64,000 nucleotides of DNA from positions 2,919,001 through 2,983,000 of the forward strand of contig OX335660.1 in the NCBI GenBank assembly GCA_946894095.1, in the 5' to 3' direction. Positions 52,952 through 63,552 of the stretch are shown piece by piece. The notes under the pieces were generated by a model. The model was not told where the DNA came from. It saw only the letters and a list, made by a program, of their open reading frames with translations, and made no database searches. The stretch comes from Incurvaria masculella. Its lineage: Eukaryota; Arthropoda; Insecta; Lepidoptera; Incurvariidae. How positions within the stretch are numbered: the first letter of the stretch is position 1; every line of letters starts with the position of its first letter. The position numbers were made by a program, and so were the translations under genes.

Positions 52952-53509
52952 TTAAGGTGGCCCAACCAGCTCAACTCCCCATACAAACGGGGAAAGAAGA
53001 TCACGCCCATATTTCTCATCAGAGATCCCAAATTTTGCTCAAAAAAGCTTTATTTGATCGAACTAGATGTCTGATGACCGTTGGCATTGTAAAATTGTGT
53101 TTGGTTTCTAAGTTATAAGGTCCGAAAGTTCGAATTTTTCGCGCGTTTTATACAATAAATTTGATGATTTATTACGCAATAATAAAGTAAAAAAATCTTA
53201 AAAAGATTAGTCATCAGACATAGCTTATTTAATCAAGATTTATAATCTATTTGGTTTTTGTTAGATTTTTGACTACAGCGGTCGTGGTTTACTTTTAGCT
53301 ATAGGTCGTTTTTAAATCAAAATTTTCGTAAATCTTACCAAACCATACACTATGCAAATTATCTTTTTTGTGGACATGTTGCATCTTCCTCATCACGGAG
53401 CCTGTCTTTTTCTTTAAAACAGAGAAGGTCCCAGAGCGCAACAGTGTCCCAGAGCGGTTTTGTACAGTGCCCGCGAATGAGTTAGTCCCGCCGGGTTGGG
53501 CCACCTTAA
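52952..53509 (+). mobile_element. TTAA-bounded MITE, copy 6, complete
   Basis: TTAA-GGTGGCCCAACCAGCTC and GGGTTGGGCCACC-TTAA. 558 bp; a small duplication TCCCAGAGCG lies near the right end (53430, 53447). No transposase coding. Confidence 0.8.
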
Positions 53510-53631
53510 GATCGCGGAGACCGGAAACCCGGAACGGAATCAATGTGGCAAGGCACCTGGCAGGGAGGAGGGGTTCAGCCCGCCTGTTTGTTTGATTGAC
53601 TAATCCCAAACCTACTGTGTTATGAGCCCAA

Positions 53632-53945
53632 CACACCGCTTTCACGAAGGAGCTAGGTACCATGCCAAGATCTTCCCTTTAATGAGCACAACAATCGTTT
53701 CATTTTCGCTTCGAACATCTTTCACCTAATCCGATGGTAACAAAGTGTGTTGGGCTAATATCACGACCGTAAGTGTGGAATAAGTCAGCCATATCAAGTT
53801 CCCTAAATGAATAAATAAATGGTTTCTTTGAACATATGGCGAACGTTTAGAGTCACGTTAATTAAACAAAGATGGTCAAAGCGGTCATGCAAATTTTCTG
53901 TGTTTTCCGTCCAGTTTAATAAAGTTGTTCTCAAAAAATCTGAGC
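53632..53945. mobile_element. SINE fragments in opposite orientations
   Basis: 53632-53735 is SINE on the minus strand (AACACACCGCTTTCACGAAG, TAGGTACCATGCC). 53740-53805 is a SINE tail on the plus strand (GTGTGTTGGGCTAATATCAC). 53870-53945 is a body fragment on the plus strand (AAGATGGTCAAAGCGG, GTGTTTTCCGTCCAGTTTAA). Confidence 0.6.
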
Positions 53946-54211
53946 ATAGGTATGGGTGCTAGTTTTTTTGGGTACTGCTCGCGGGCTGTGGCCGATGGGC
54001 CTCTGGTTGACGGCCGGTGCGTTAAAAGGAAACCCTACCCAGGGTCCAGACCCAACCTTTGGTTTCTTACTACTCGAAGTTCCGCTGGTGTCTGCTGGGC
54101 CGGCCGGACTTCCTCTGCTCGTAGCTCGCAATCGCTGACACTTCGCATTTGGCACTAAACACACTCCCATGCGGCCGGCACTGCCGAAGTGAGACGCCAA
54201 AACACGTGACT
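53946..54211. other. GC-rich stretch, unassigned
   Basis: Open in three frames (up to 89 codons minus) with proline/serine-rich translations and no domain. It could be a LINE ORF1 scrap; not supportable. Confidence 0.3.
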
Positions 54212-54785
54212 TTTAATAATAATAATAATAATAATTCTTTATTTTACCAAAAATGCATTTCACATACAGTTTGATTCATAACCCCCACACTAGGATTCCC
54301 TGTGTTGTGGGGGATATTTTCCTTAAGTTTACCATATCAACATTTTCAGAACAAAGTATAAATATGAAAAAGAGCTAAATAATTAACATGAAATATAAAA
54401 AAAAGAAAATGCAATAATATATAAAACAATAGAGTTAGTCAAGGGATAATGCGGTGTGTACATATTAAAGAAAGAAATGGTTTCGTATGTTGGATTAGGT
54501 TGTGTATTTATTTGAATATTGTAAGGATATTTTCAGTTGCTGTATAATCCAATGTCATGAGCCAATCGTTCAAAACTTTTTTGCATTCATACCTTGTATG
54601 ACCCAAAATGTTCAGAGCCTTATTGATCTCCGTGTACACATAGGGGCCTATATACGAATATAATCTTTGCGCATGATTGGTTCTGGTTTTAGGTGTACAC
54701 CATGTTTTGTATCTTAATGTATCTGTGACAGGGTTGACGGAAAATCGGGCAGTTTTGTGAAATCTAAGGACGACTTAATAAAAAA
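54212..54785 (-). pseudogene. LINE C-terminus, 3' UTR and (TAA)n tail
   Basis: Minus strand: a frame over about 54770-54545 gives KTRTNHAQRLYSYIGPYVY and RYECKKVLNDWLM, the typical LINE C-terminal stretch that precedes the stop. An AT-rich 3' UTR of ~300 bases follows, ending in (TTA)n on this strand's plus reading at 54213-54233. 5'-truncated. Confidence 0.6.
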
Positions 54786-55446
54786 AGACCTTCAAAATCT
54801 CTGTCCTGCTAGCGCATGCCCACCGGAAATACAATTCGGTTTGTCATAGCACTGACAGACCCAGGCCAAATAAATATTTGTTTTTTGACAGCATGTTTTT
54901 GTAAGGGTTAGGAAAAGCACCTTTCCATACAACCGTCAAGTAAACAAAACAGGCACGGTTTGAAGCGCTTATATTTAAATGGTCCCATTGTCTTAAAATA
55001 AAAATGTAAAGTAAATACCTAAGTCTATATGTTTTCATTTTACGCTTCTCGTCCTAGCTTAAGCTCTCTCGGCAATTACAACTTGCCTTCTGCTAATGGT
55101 TGTTCACTTAAGATTTTATTTATCTAACGCGTAAGCCAACAGGCGGTGGAAAATTTAGAGCCAACAATATAATTGATCCCCACAGAAGAGAAAAAGAAGG
55201 AGGAGTGTCATGTGTTTGCTAAGGACGCCGCGGTATGGACAAATTGTGCATGTAATCGCTTAGAAAGCGCCGCGTGTGGTGTGCAACGCGCGCGCACGTG
55301 TGCAAATTGCGTTCACCAAGTCAGTTCCCACCCACAGAAATCTTCCAAAACGTCTGCGACTGTATTTGCTGTGGAATGTCTCATAGTAGGCGCGCTTTAA
55401 AGCAGATCCTCCTTTTTTATCTGACACATTGCCCGGTATTGGTTCT
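54786..55446. other. Unassigned stretch
   Basis: 55170-55400 is GC-richer and open for 75 codons on the plus strand with several Cys residues. The spacing matches no zinc motif I know, and no context supports a gene. Confidence 0.3.
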
Positions 55447-55625
55447 ATCCTTTTTTATGATACCCGCGGCAAATGGCGTACGCCAGGCTCTCACATAAAA
55501 GGTACCCGATGACGCCCTTGACCTTTAGAAATTTCACGGGGGCTGCGAAAACTACGCCGCCAGTCAGGTGAACTGTGGAAAATACAAGTACCTCATTTGG
55601 GAGTTTATTCTACAGTTAAACGACC
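55447..55625 (-). pseudogene. Jockey-like LINE C-terminal fragment
   Basis: Minus strand: GTTCACCTGACTGGCGGCG, TTCGCAGCCCCCGTGAAAT, GGCGTCATCGGGTACC and GCGTACGCCATTTGCCGCG follow the order of 46760-46865. Confidence 0.6.
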
Positions 55626-56034
55626 CTTTAATTAAAGGATTTATAGGATCGGTTTATTAAAATTAGTAAAATATGGACACTGAATGAATGCATTCTAAAC
55701 CTGAAATAAACGTATTTTAATATACTTTTTTATGTTAGGCTGTACATTCAGTAACTTATTTTAAAATCCAATGTACCGGGTCCATCTGTTGGGTTTTTTT
55801 CTGGATTTCTGTCCGTCTCATTTTATGGGTAGAGAGAACTTATGTAAGTAATAATTGACGCACAGCTTTATTATTACCATCAATCAATAATAATAATAGT
55901 TAAGATATGTTTCCATTTCGGATGAATTGGCACTCATATCTGTACATGTTAAAATCAAATAAAGCATTGAATCACGTTATTACAAATAACATTTTCAATT
56001 CATTATAACATATTTAATTCGTCAATAATTCTAA
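55626..56034. other. Spacer, no gene seen
   Basis: AT-rich; (TAA)-like tracts at 55882-55900 could be another LINE tail. Confidence 0.35.
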
Positions 56035-56145
56035 AATCTGATCTTGCGCCAGCGAAGAAAACGTCCACTCTGGTTTCTGCAAACATACGAGACGCACTGC
56101 ATTGTCACGGTGGACCTAAGCTTCTTGAGAGGCCAGCGATGGAGT
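56035..56145 (-). pseudogene. LINE fragment related to 28384-28990
   Basis: TCTGCAAACATACGAGACGC and CACTGCATTGTCACGG align with TCTGCGAACATGCCAGACGC and CACTACACCGCCACGG at 28473-28505. Confidence 0.55.
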
Positions 56146-56540
56146 GAGATAAATGAAAAAATATCTAGGGTCTCACATGGCCTTCATTGTACATAATTCA
56201 GCGGCTTTGAGGACAGACAATAGCTCTGTGCGTGCGTGCAAGCGATGGGTGAAGGCTTTTCCTTCTTCACTGACTTCTGTCAGTTTCTTTATGGCTGTGA
56301 CGTCACAATCCCACGGGAAAAATACTCGACGAAAAGTAGACCAAATTGCTTGATCCAGGGATATTAAATTCCATACTAAACTTCTGTTCAAAATTGCAAA
56401 CAGGCCTTTAATTTTTTTTATTTCTATGACGCAGTTCTGTTTTAAAAGTTATAGCATGCATAGGTTAATAGAATATTTGTATCTAATTTACTTTGGCATT
56501 ATACACTTGAATTTTTTCTTCACATATTTTGTCTCATGCA
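56146..56540. other. Spacer, no gene seen
   Basis: Short frames on both strands, no domain. Confidence 0.35.
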
Positions 56541-56920
56541 ACCTTACATGGCTAGCTAATACCACACAACTACCGTCATGATGACCAAGTTACTGAAATT
56601 GTTGTGTTGTTGTGTGAAATATTTTTTTTATGCGACCTGACATGGATGGCTAATACCACACAACTACCGTTATGACCCAATAGACCACATTCCCGAAGGA
56701 ATTTCTTATGTAAATAATATTACTGTCAATCATTTTTCGTCTGCAGCGGGGGAGAGTATGGGAGCGGTAAATTATTGCGCAACACACCAAGTTCCCGAAG
56801 TTGTTGTGTTGTGTTGTTGTGTGAATTTTTTTTTTATGTAAAAAGTATTAATTTTGATTGTTTTTCGTCTGCAGCGGGGGAGAGTGTGGCAGTGGTAAAT
56901 TGTTGCGCATTGAATTGCAG
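56541..56920. repeat. Partial tandem duplication with SINE tails inside
   Basis: Two SINE tails on the minus strand (56545-56582 and 56623-56703; CATGGATGGCTAATACCAC). TTTTTCGTCTGCAGCGGGGG occurs at about 56733 and 56862, each followed by AGAGTNTGG and TAAATTNTTGCGCA. ATTGTTGTGTTGTTGTGTGAA-type sequence also recurs. The unit is about 130 bases. Confidence 0.6.
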
Positions 56921-57654
56921 TCTGTCACATTTGACAGCAGACGTTTAGCCGCCCTTTCCTCGCCTTCAAGCCGTAGAAAGAGAATCCCAGCTACTTTTCC
57001 GAACTCTTTGCCTCAAGCTGTGTGAATCGTATGACAAGTGTACTTCGTAAATCGTAATGTACAGAAGAATCCAATAATTATAGAAATTCCGTATGTGCCG
57101 TATGCCGTTTCCTATTACCTATAGGGGCTATAACCATACAGATATCACCGCACGCGTGGAAAGACCTTTTTCCGACAGAAAAAAAAATAGCTCACAATTT
57201 CTATATGCAGCAGACTCTAGATATTTTTCGTCGGCCCATTTCGCCGTCTTAAAAGTATTTTTTTCGCATAAAACGTGCCTTCGTACGATTCAAGGTCCAA
57301 TATCTATTAGAGGGAACATTGACGGCAGGCGCTAACGTGCCATTTCGGCTCAAAGCAAATTGAACCTTATTGCCTCAGACGAGGCTAATTCCATTTAGGA
57401 TAAGCTAAGCGGGCCGTTTACGCCGTAAATTCAATAGACCGAGGCGACGACGAACGACAACGGTGGCTGACTTGCCTTGACGTGGTGACAAGGAAGCCTC
57501 ACAACGCTGATTGCTGCCGCCTGGTGCTACTAAAGCGAAGGGCACGCGCTTTGTGATTCTATTCGGACGCCATTTGCAATCTGGAATGCGTGGCGGTCGT
57601 ATGACATTGTTTGATCAAAAAGCTCGGAAGATTCCAAGTAGGTCGTCGGGTCTA
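56921..57654. other. Spacer, no gene seen
   Basis: The 80-codon plus frame at 57093-57335 shows no domain. No repeat recognised. Confidence 0.35.
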
Positions 57655-57985
57655 GAGCATGGAGTTGAAAAGTGTATGGAGAAATAACTTCCATACAAAG
57701 AGCGCGCAAAAAATGACGCCACGCGACTTACAACATTATATTGCCGTACACATTTGTAACGTAGTGATGATAACGGAGAAAAATCCAATTTTAAGTCTAC
57801 CAAATTGGTAGGTAAACTTATTAAGATAACAAATATTTTTCAATAAGCCAAATGGTCGTTACGTCATTATTCATTCGTAATTATGTATTCACTTGGAGCC
57901 GAATCCGGCTGTCACGCCTCCCGCGGCACAATTGTGATGTCGACACTTTTTTAGTTCCATTCGTTCTCCTGTAATTTCTTCACCT
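57655..57985 (-). repeat. Unnamed interspersed repeat, copy 2
   Basis: Reverse-oriented relative of 45637-45980; see the shared blocks there. Neither copy has obvious terminal inverted repeats. Confidence 0.6.
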
Positions 57986-59046
57986 CCGTGATGCAAATAC
58001 AATCTCATCAAAATACAGACATGTCTTGCCTGATGTCCCGCTGCACGAGATATTAAAGTTTGATTAAACATATAATGCTTCGCTTATGGACTTAATTAAA
58101 TAATTGCATTGTTATTCTAGTATAATAAATAAATAGATATATTAAAGAATACAAAACCATGATATTCTGATATAGTAGTTAGACATTAAATAACTACGTT
58201 ACACAGATATCTTAGCATACACACCCTCTCCCTCTCTCGCACACACTCGCACCCTCACACACACCCTCACATGCCCTCACATTTTAACCTCTCACATACC
58301 CTAAGGTACTCGTATCATAAAAACAAATCAATTGCAAGCAATATTTACAAATAGATTAAGTGGATATATTTTCGTGTTAAATTGTTAAAAAGTGAAACTT
58401 GTATAGGTATAGGTATATTGGTTGCATAGTTTGTTTGGATAAAATTTTCCAAATTATATAATTTAGCTATTAAGTTTACTAATAAATAAATATGCTGAGT
58501 CATGTGATATGTACATTAAAATTATTACTCGTAGTAAGTCTGACCCAACAAGTTATTACCCATTCTAGGTTCAGCAATTTTAGAATACGATACGCAACAT
58601 CTGTAAGCATAGTTTGTCGGATGTAAACATGGTGGTATGTGAGACGTGATATTGCATATTTCAAACACAGATAAGAAATTAAGAGGAATCCTAGGTTTCG
58701 AACCAGTGGGCTACAATACAACGGACCGCAGTCACAGAATATGTCACAGTCGTCACGCAGTCATTTTCTGCTGCGAGCACACACTATTATGTTCGCTTGC
58801 GATTTATATTCTGTGGCGCTGGCTGAAATGACAGGTGATTAACTATGTTGCGAACTAAGGGGTATGGAAGTGATTGCTAGGGTGTGTGTCAGGGGACACC
58901 TCGAAATTAAGCCTACGGTCAAACTCATATTGTACAAATAGTCAATTTAATGTTGTTACACTTTTGTTGGGAGGGAATATTAATGCTTTTGAAACTCAGT
59001 CAATTTACGCAATATGGGTGCAATGTGCAAAAAGTCTGCAGATTAA
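57986..59046. other. Spacer with CA/CACCCTC-rich tract
   Basis: 58222-58315 is a pyrimidine- and CACA-rich simple sequence (ACACCCTC-like units). No gene recognised elsewhere in the interval. Confidence 0.45.
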
Positions 59047-59157
59047 GAATTGTGATATGTATGTATGTTTTATCTACCGTGAAGCAAGGACACATTAATT
59101 GAAGAAAGAGCGCAGTAAAAAAAACTACTTTACGAATATACTACAAGGCGGGACCCG
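59047..59157. mobile_element. tRNA-carrying foldback family, left arm only
   Basis: ACCGTGAAGCAAGGACACATT, AAGAAAGAGCGCAGTAAAAA and CTTTACGAATATACTACAAGG, ending two or three bases into the T arm of the tRNA module (GGCGGGACCCGAA). Confidence 0.65.
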
Positions 59158-59490
59158 AATTTGAAATAATACAATTTTCCATTTATTATTTCTTCCAACA
59201 CAAAGTGCGACGACTTGATGTAGCAAATAGTTATACAAAAAAATCGAGAGCTTTACTGGTTGGTTCATAAACACCATAAAACAGTCTTGTATACCAAACC
59301 TAGCGGTATGTAAGCACCATTCAATTTCTACGACAAACACACGTATCAAACGTTTACTTTTTCAGGGGAGAGAAAACATATTCGGTGCCAAACTTTTCCG
59401 AAGCCTTTTTTGTTATTCGTAAATACATACGGTTAAATAAATACGGACCTTATCCTGTATTTTTTTCATGAATAATCAATTTAATGACCA
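59158..59490. other. Spacer, no gene seen
   Basis: No recognisable feature. Confidence 0.4.
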
Positions 59491-59862
59491 GGGGGTCCAT
59501 TCAGGGCAAGAGTGAGTTCGAGTTCGGGAGTGAGTTAACCTAAAAATAGCTGGGAAATATATTATTATTTAAATACCGGTCCACCTGCCAGGTGGGAAGA
59601 CGACATCAAGTGCGTCGGCGGAAAGCAGTGAGATCCGGGAGGACTGGAGAAGGATTGGAGAGGCGTATGTCCAGCAGTGGACGCAAACACGCTGACTGAC
59701 TGACCGGAACTGTTATTTATACTTCTAACGTATTTACGGGACAGGCCAGATTTTTAACTAACTGTAATGATATTCAAAAAGTGTAGAAACATTAACTATT
59801 TAAAAAAGTGAGTTGATATTTAGTGACGAATTCGAACTCACTCTTGCCCTGAATGGACCCCC
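59491..59862. mobile_element. MITE with GGGGGTCCATTCAGG ends, copy 2, with RTE insert
   Basis: GGGGGTCCATTCAGGGCAAG then AGTGAGTTCGAGTTCG at the left; CGAACTCACTCTTGCCC and TGAATGGACCCCC at the right: ~36-base inverted repeats. The copy at 26450-26653 lacks the RTE piece found here at 59577-59703. Confidence 0.75.
59577..59703 (+). pseudogene. RTE-type LINE 3' end nested in a MITE
   Basis: CCTGCCAGGTGGGAAGACGA, CAAGTGCGTCGGCGGAAAGC and GTCCAGCAGTGGACGCAAAC, ending CTGACTGACTGACC. It has a deletion relative to 13070-13233 after GGAAAGCAGTG. Confidence 0.7.
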
Positions 59863-60232
59863 TGCGCTCCTTTTGAAATCAATGCTTTCAGTGAAAACGA
59901 ATTTGCAGTAGCGAAATTGACCATTGAGTTCATCTGCGTGTCTAGACACTCTTAATAGGGCGCACTGCACATAAATTATGTACAGATTACCATAATTCCG
60001 CCTACCTGGCTGGGCGAGGGGTATGCTGAAATGATAAATGCATAAAATGAATACTCAGTGATAGGACATACTAGGTGCAAAACAGGTCATATTCATTGAC
60101 TTTCCAAAGCCACCGAAAAGTAACCCTTGAACTTAGATATGACTCAACTTTTGGGTATATCCGTGAGTAATTGAAGTAAATAATAATTATTTTGACACAA
60201 CAATGATTTGTATCCATTCAAAACTGATAATC
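59863..60232. other. Spacer, no gene seen
   Basis: Pre-insertion flank of the LTR element; nothing recognised. Confidence 0.4.
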
Positions 60233-60237
60233 CAGTT
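60233..60237. repeat. Target-site duplication CAGTT (left)
   Basis: CAGTT directly precedes the 5' LTR and is repeated directly after the 3' LTR (63667-63671). Five bases is in the usual range for Ty3/gypsy integration. Confidence 0.85.
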
Positions 60238-60361
60238 TGTTGTGTGATGCCATGCAATATTAAGAAGAATAATCTTTCTGTCAGTTGTCAACACATTTAA
60301 TATGAAAATACAATGGTGCTTTTCTAAGCAGATATTTTACTTCTAAAATAACTACACAACA
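60238..60361 (+). repeat. 5' LTR
   Basis: Begins TGTTGTGTGATGCC and ends ACTACACAACA (TG...CA). By eye it equals the 3' LTR at every position. Only 124 bp, which is short for gypsy. Confidence 0.9.
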
Positions 60362-60362
60362 A

Positions 60363-60375
60363 TGGCGACGAGGAC
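60363..60375 (+). other. Putative primer binding site
   Basis: TGGCGACGAGGAC begins one base after the LTR. TGG at this place is the usual complement of a tRNA CCA end. I cannot name the tRNA by eye. Confidence 0.6.
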
Positions 60376-60570
60376 GGAAGAAAGCATTGAAAAATGTAAG
60401 AAAAATCTATATTAGACGATTCCAACAAACATTTTTCGAATGAAGAATTACAACTACGAATTCAAACGGTAGATGGTTATTGGAATATATATCGATCTAT
60501 TCAACAGATTATTGATGAACAGACAGTCTCTGAAGAGCAAGAGAGTACAGAAATAAATACTCGTTTCAGT

Positions 60571-63552
60571 ATGGACGAGGAGTTTACCTACATACAGTCA
60601 AAACTGTTGAGCATGCAAGCTGCAAGCTCGCAGCCCATCGCGAGCGTGACTTCTCCCGGCGAAACACTGCGCAGCTCTGGGAGTGTCGTACCGAACTTCA
60701 AATTTAAGCTTTATCAGGAAGATGACGCATTTTCCAATTTCGTGAAGCGACTAGAACTTTACATGACTGTGAATGGTATCACAGATGCAAAGATGAAAGT
60801 TTTTTCCTTATTAAGTGCCCTGTCACCAAGAATTTATCAAAAACTATGTGATATATACATTCCAGACAATCCAGCTACTCTACAATACAACGAGTTAGTA
60901 AAAACTTTACTGGAATATCTTGAGCCAAAACCCAGCATTTGGGCATCACAACACAAATTTGTATGTTACATGCAGGGCCAGGGTGAATCGGTCATAGACT
61001 ATGCTACACAGTTAAAACAACTTACTACGAACTGTGAATTCAATTGCATAAATCCGGATTGCCAGAAATCCGTGGCGGAATTATTCCTTAACTTACAGTT
61101 TATACGAGGTCTACGCGACAATGATATAAGAACTAAGCTACTACAAGAACGATCAAAACTAAGCTTTAATAGAATATTACAGTTGGCATCAGCTATTGAA
61201 ATGTCAAAATTGGAAAATACGGCTATCGCATCAACGTCAAATGACATGACACATCTTGCAGAAAATTTCAATATCGCTGAAAATTCAGTAGAAAAAGGTA
61301 AAATAAACCATCAACGTTATAAAAAAACTTCTCCACATACAATAAAGGATTTAATGGGAAGATGTTACCGATGTGGGGACGAACGTCACAGAGCAAATGT
61401 ATGCAAGATGATAAATGAAATCTGTCATAAGTGTAAACGGATCGGGCACATTTCAAGAGTTTGTTTGAACAATAATTTGAATAATAATAATACACGAAAT
61501 AGAAGAGAGGTAAGAAACATGGAAAATAACAGTACATCTGATGAAGAATTATGTGAAATAAACCTCATACATTCAAGAATTAATGATAAATTTAACGTCA
61601 ACTTACAAATTGAAAACAAAAACATTACAATTGAACTTGACACAGGAGCTTCACTTAGCTCTATTTCGTACAAACAATATAAAGAACTTCAACTAAATAA
61701 ACATATTTTCAAGACACAAGTACAAATGCGCACGTATACAGGTGAAATTATCAAACCATTGGGAGCTGTTTATACTAAATGTACCTATAAAAACCAAGTT
61801 TTTCATGGAAAGCTGTACATAATCAACCAAAACGTAGACCCTATTTTTGGTAGGGAATGGATGAGGGAAGTAAACTTAGACTGGGCTGAAATAAAGATGA
61901 TTGAAGAAAAAGACAAAACAAACTTGAATGACTTAATTACAGAATATAAGGAGATTTTTTCAAATGATTTAAGTCCAATACCAAATCACTATGCATATCT
62001 ACACATGGAAGAAAACACTGCACCAATATTTGTAAAACTTAGAAGGGTTCCCTATGCCCTTGTACAACAAGTTGAAGATGAACTGGACAGACTAGAGAAA
62101 ACCGGAGTGATCGTTAAAGTAGAGAACGCAGAATGGGGCACGCCAATTGTTCCCATTGTTAAGCCTAATGGAAGTATTAGACTATGTGCCGATTACAAAG
62201 TAACTGTAAATAAATACCTTAAAGACGAAAACTACCCGATGCCAAGAATTGAGGATATATTTGCACAAATGAATGGAGGAACGTTGTTTTGTACACTTGA
62301 TCTTAGCCAAGCCTATTTACACATGGCTATGGATGAAGAAAGCTCTTATCTACAATCTCTTAGCACTCATAAAGGAATATATAAAGTACAAAGGCTAATG
62401 TTTGGAGTGAAAGTGGCTCCGGCACTTTGGCAGAAATACATGGACAAACTATTACAAGGACTGAAAGGAGTACAGTGTTTCTTCGATGATATCATTATCG
62501 CGGGATCAACGTATGAAGAAATAATTCAAAGACTGAAACTAGTGTTTCAAAAGATTCGAGAAAGTAATTTAAAATTGAACAAAGACAAGTGCAAATTTCT
62601 ACAAAAAAGTATAAAATATCTCGGACATACAATTGATGAACACGGCATTCATAAGTCGAAAGAAAAAGTATCAGCTATTCAAAAAACAGTAAGACCAAAA
62701 AATGCAAATGAACTACGTACTTTCATTGGTATGGCTAACTACTACAATAAATTCATACAAAATTTAGCAAGTCTGCTTAATCCACTGAACAAATTGCTAC
62801 GAAAGAATCAGACATTTGACTGGACCAGTGATTGCGAATACAGTTTCAAAAAAGTTAAGTCTGAAATAGTAAGTGAACGACTTTTAGTTCATTTCAATCC
62901 AGATTTGCCAATAATAATCGCTACAGATGCATCACCGGTGGGACTTGGAGCCGTTTTATCTCACAGATACCCAAACGGTTCTGATAAACCAATCGCATTT
63001 GCTTCAAGATCTCTGACGAAGAGCGAATCAAACTACAGCCAAATTGACAAAGAAGCTACAGCAATTTACTGGGGACTAAAAAAATTTTTTCAGTATTGTT
63101 ACGGTAGAAAGTTCATACTTGTGACTGACCACAACCCGCTTGTCACAATCTTTCATCAACACAAAACACTACCGGCACTCAGTACGATGCGACTATTTCA
63201 TTACGCTCACTTTTTATCGGGATTTGATTACACAATAGAGTACAGAAGGGGCTTAGACAATGCAAATGCAGATTTTTTATCAAGATTCCCAGTAGAACCT
63301 GCCCCGAGAAAAAATGCCGATGCACATTACATATTTCAGGCAAACCAACTAGATGTTTTACCATTTACAAGAAACAGAATTGCTGCAGAAACTAATAAAG
63401 ATCCAAAATTGAATAACCTGCTGACCGCGCTTAAAATGGGACAAAGCATAAAACGGTATGGATTTAGAGAGGACGAAGTAACCTTACAAGATGATTGCCT
63501 ATTTCGACGCTGCGCCGGCGCTGCTCAAACTACGGGGGGAGCTGTTGTGTGA
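60571..63552 (+). CDS. Gag-protease-reverse transcriptase-RNase H polyprotein, no integrase
   Basis: 993 residues. Gag-like N-terminal region; two CCHC zinc knuckles at about residues 265-278 and 285-298 (each CX2CX4HX4C) for nucleic-acid binding; aspartic protease with DTGA at 357-360; reverse transcriptase with catalytic D577 (LDLSQAY) and the FFDD box at 639-640; RNase H with D786 (ATDAS), E828 and D853 (TDHNPL). After LSRFP the protein continues some 80 residues and stops three codons into the 3' LTR. No HHCC zinc domain or DDE core of an integrase follows. The frame is open upstream to 60400 without ATG. A short frame from the ATG at 60362 is out of phase with it and stops after 17 codons, so an older, longer N-terminus may have been lost to a frameshift. 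Expected products: capsid-like particle proteins, protease and reverse transcriptase in the cytoplasm. Confidence 0.9.
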   Translation: MDEEFTYIQSKLLSMQAASSQPIASVTSPGETLRSSGSVVPNFKFKLYQEDDAFSNFVKRLELYMTVNGITDAKMKVFSLLSALSPRIYQKLCDIYIPDNPATLQYNELVKTLLEYLEPKPSIWASQHKFVCYMQGQGESVIDYATQLKQLTTNCEFNCINPDCQKSVAELFLNLQFIRGLRDNDIRTKLLQERSKLSFNRILQLASAIEMSKLENTAIASTSNDMTHLAENFNIAENSVEKGKINHQRYKKTSPHTIKDLMGRCYRCGDERHRANVCKMINEICHKCKRIGHISRVCLNNNLNNNNTRNRREVRNMENNSTSDEELCEINLIHSRINDKFNVNLQIENKNITIELDTGASLSSISYKQYKELQLNKHIFKTQVQMRTYTGEIIKPLGAVYTKCTYKNQVFHGKLYIINQNVDPIFGREWMREVNLDWAEIKMIEEKDKTNLNDLITEYKEIFSNDLSPIPNHYAYLHMEENTAPIFVKLRRVPYALVQQVEDELDRLEKTGVIVKVENAEWGTPIVPIVKPNGSIRLCADYKVTVNKYLKDENYPMPRIEDIFAQMNGGTLFCTLDLSQAYLHMAMDEESSYLQSLSTHKGIYKVQRLMFGVKVAPALWQKYMDKLLQGLKGVQCFFDDIIIAGSTYEEIIQRLKLVFQKIRESNLKLNKDKCKFLQKSIKYLGHTIDEHGIHKSKEKVSAIQKTVRPKNANELRTFIGMANYYNKFIQNLASLLNPLNKLLRKNQTFDWTSDCEYSFKKVKSEIVSERLLVHFNPDLPIIIATDASPVGLGAVLSHRYPNGSDKPIAFASRSLTKSESNYSQIDKEATAIYWGLKKFFQYCYGRKFILVTDHNPLVTIFHQHKTLPALSTMRLFHYAHFLSGFDYTIEYRRGLDNANADFLSRFPVEPAPRKNADAHYIFQANQLDVLPFTRNRIAAETNKDPKLNNLLTALKMGQSIKRYGFREDEVTLQDDCLFRRCAGAAQTTGGAVV
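63521..63542 (+). other. Polypurine-type tract before the 3' LTR
   Basis: CGGGGGGAGC directly abuts the 3' LTR, as expected for the plus-strand primer, although the run is short. It also codes for the last residues of the frame before the LTR. Confidence 0.55.

Noticed and set aside
60999..63364. Minus-strand frames opposite the gypsy polyprotein (60-90 codons)
   Set aside because: Antisense shadows of the long plus-strand frame.
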